This document shows, one piece after another, positions 5,667 through 6,329 of a DNA stretch of 6,329 nucleotides (position 1 is its first letter; every line of letters starts with the position of its first letter). The notes under the pieces are model-generated. The model was not told where the DNA came from. It made no database searches and saw nothing but the letters and a program-made list of their open reading frames with translations. This stretch comes from a bacterium (lineage in GTDB: Bacteria > CSSED10-310 > JAJRTK01): the NCBI GenBank assembly GCA_024278345.1, contig JAJRTK010000538.1, positions 1 through 6,329 of the forward strand. Reading direction: 5' to 3'. A program made the position numbers and the translations under genes.

Positions 5667-6206
5667 TCAGGATTTCCTCCGCCCTGAAGCCTGAGCCTGA
5701 GCCCGAGCCATGAGCAGGCTTCGAAACGCTTCCTTGAGCTTGGTGTTCCCGATGGGTTCCACGGCCTCGTCGATCCAGTCCCTTTCGGCGGGATCCACCG
5801 CTGCGGCGGGAACCTGCCTGATGGGGGGCTTGTGTGGCCTGGCTCGGACCCTCATGGAGAGTTTTTGGACCTCTTCGAATCCCGCATCTCGAAGCCTGTT
5901 CAGGAGCACAGCCGTCATGTTTTCTAGCTGCAATCGCCACTCCTGGCTGTCCACTTCGATCCGGACGGTTCCCGCCGACACACTTAGGACGCGGGTATGC
6001 GCGGCGATCATGGGTCCCACGGCATCACGCCAGGCCATGCCCATCCGCAAAATCGGGCGCCCCCGAAGTCCGGCGAGTACCTCTCCAACGGGCGCGGCAC
6101 CTTGTCCCGGTTTCGCCCGGGCAACACCTTCTCCGGAGTTGTGCTGCCCATTGTGGAACTGACCTGCCATGGTAGAAATCCGGTGGTGCTCGGCGGAACC
6201 GGTCAT
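5667..6206 (-). CDS. DUF721 (DciA-like) domain protein
   Basis: This is a 179-aa protein with a DUF721 domain at about residues 40-122. The family pattern is visible: W59-R-D-A-V-G-P-M-I-A-A-H-T, then GTVRIEV, then S-Q-E-W90-R-L-Q-L and an NRLRDAGFEEVQKLSMRV segment. This is the usual order of Trp, VGp, H-T, a beta strand and a second Trp. DciA members of this family interact with the replicative helicase DnaB in bacteria lacking DnaC or DnaI. Many DUF721 proteins remain uncharacterised, so that role is family-level inference. A proline-rich linker (124-135) leads to a C-terminal helix with DWIDEAV and LKEAFRSLLMARAQ. ATG 6206 overlaps the stop of the upstream frame as ATGA, which favours it; ATG 6170 (Met13) is the alternative. 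Neither has a strong Shine-Dalgarno. The stop at 5667 overlaps a downstream ATG. Confidence 0.82.
   Translation of the reverse strand: MTGSAEHHRISTMAGQFHNGQHNSGEGVARAKPGQGAAPVGEVLAGLRGRPILRMGMAWRDAVGPMIAAHTRVLSVSAGTVRIEVDSQEWRLQLENMTAVLLNRLRDAGFEEVQKLSMRVRARPHKPPIRQVPAAAVDPAERDWIDEAVEPIGNTKLKEAFRSLLMARAQAQASGRRKS
5674..5680 (-). promoter_or_regulatory. Strong Shine-Dalgarno inside the end of the DUF721 gene, before ATG 5667
   Basis: GGAGGAA on the minus strand ends six bases before ATG 5667, and that ATG overlaps the DUF721 stop in a TGATG arrangement. Such coupling usually marks a real downstream start. It is the main evidence for translation beginning here rather than at TTG 5409. The motif also encodes Arg-Lys codons of the DUF721 tail, so it could be coincidental. 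Confidence 0.45.
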
Positions 6207-6329
6207 CGGTGGCGGCTCTCGATCCCCTCGACTCCTGGAGTCTCGGCAGTCTGCCCGGTTTCCCGAAAGAGGGCCTCGGTCATGGTACCGGCCACGGTGC
6301 AGATTTCAGACGCCGCTCCAGGGCTTCCA
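6203..6329 (-). CDS. C-terminal end of an upstream gene (partial, frame uncertain)
   Basis: A minus frame open from the right edge ends at TGA 6203-6205 and overlaps the DUF721 start by 4 bp (ATGA), as expected of an operon neighbour. Its visible 41 residues end in TPGVEGIESRHR and match no family I know. A second frame is also open from the edge and ends at TGA 6280-6282 as EALERRLKSAPWPVP. Its codons look at least as natural, and its stop overlaps ATG 6283 in the same ATGA fashion. In that reading the larger gene ends at 6280 and the remaining 26 codons form a small coupled ORF or non-coding spacer. The window is too short to decide. Confidence 0.35.
   Translation of the reverse strand, partial: GSPGAASEICTVAGTMTEALFRETGQTAETPGVEGIESRHR

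Noticed and set aside
5710-6162. 150-aa plus-strand open frame
   Set aside because: It is the shadow of the DUF721 gene; the DUF721 domain residues on the minus strand settle the coding strand.

Overview
The window looks like chromosomal DNA of a GC-rich, diderm (outer-membrane) bacterium. It carries a PqiA/PqiB-type envelope lipid-transport operon, a predicted outer-membrane beta-barrel protein with a signal peptide, and a DUF721 (DciA-like) protein. Codon use is strongly G/C at third positions, and starts are ATG, GTG and probably TTG. A delta-proteobacterium (Desulfobacterota/Syntrophobacterales-like) is my best guess, but nothing here fixes the taxon.

Left edge (1-331, minus strand): the N-terminus of a membrane-anchored or secreted protein of unknown function, running off the window, with a good Shine-Dalgarno and a plausible sigma70 promoter. 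Bases 332-802 hold no gene. They contain that promoter and a two-repeat, one-spacer mini CRISPR array at 488-577. The repeat is 29 bp and perfectly duplicated, the spacer is 32 bp and the period is 61 bp, which is the exact geometry of type I-E, with an I-E-like repeat sequence. No cas gene lies in the window.

Plus-strand block (803-4767): first a calcineurin-like metallophosphoesterase (803-1993), whose usual DxH motif reads D-I-E. After a 175-bp gap comes a tight three-gene operon: pqiA-like (2169-2771), a pqiB/MlaD-like MCE protein (2768-4300) and an unrecognised 156-aa protein (4297-4767). Both operon junctions are 4-bp GTGA overlaps. The MCE protein has an N-terminal membrane segment, two MCE domains and a C-terminal region that I read as a degenerate, catalytically dead trypsin-like domain. 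Together PqiA (inner-membrane component) and PqiB (periplasmic MCE component) should move lipids or similar hydrophobic molecules between the membranes. The third gene sits where pqiC is found elsewhere but does not look like PqiC.

Minus-strand block (4807-6329), convergent with the operon: from right to left, the C-terminal end of an uncertain gene, the DUF721 gene (5667-6206, ATGA-coupled to the upstream frame), a puzzling 257-bp stretch with an imperfect direct repeat and a strongly ribosome-bound ATG at 5667, and a signal-peptide-bearing outer-membrane beta-barrel protein (4807-5409).
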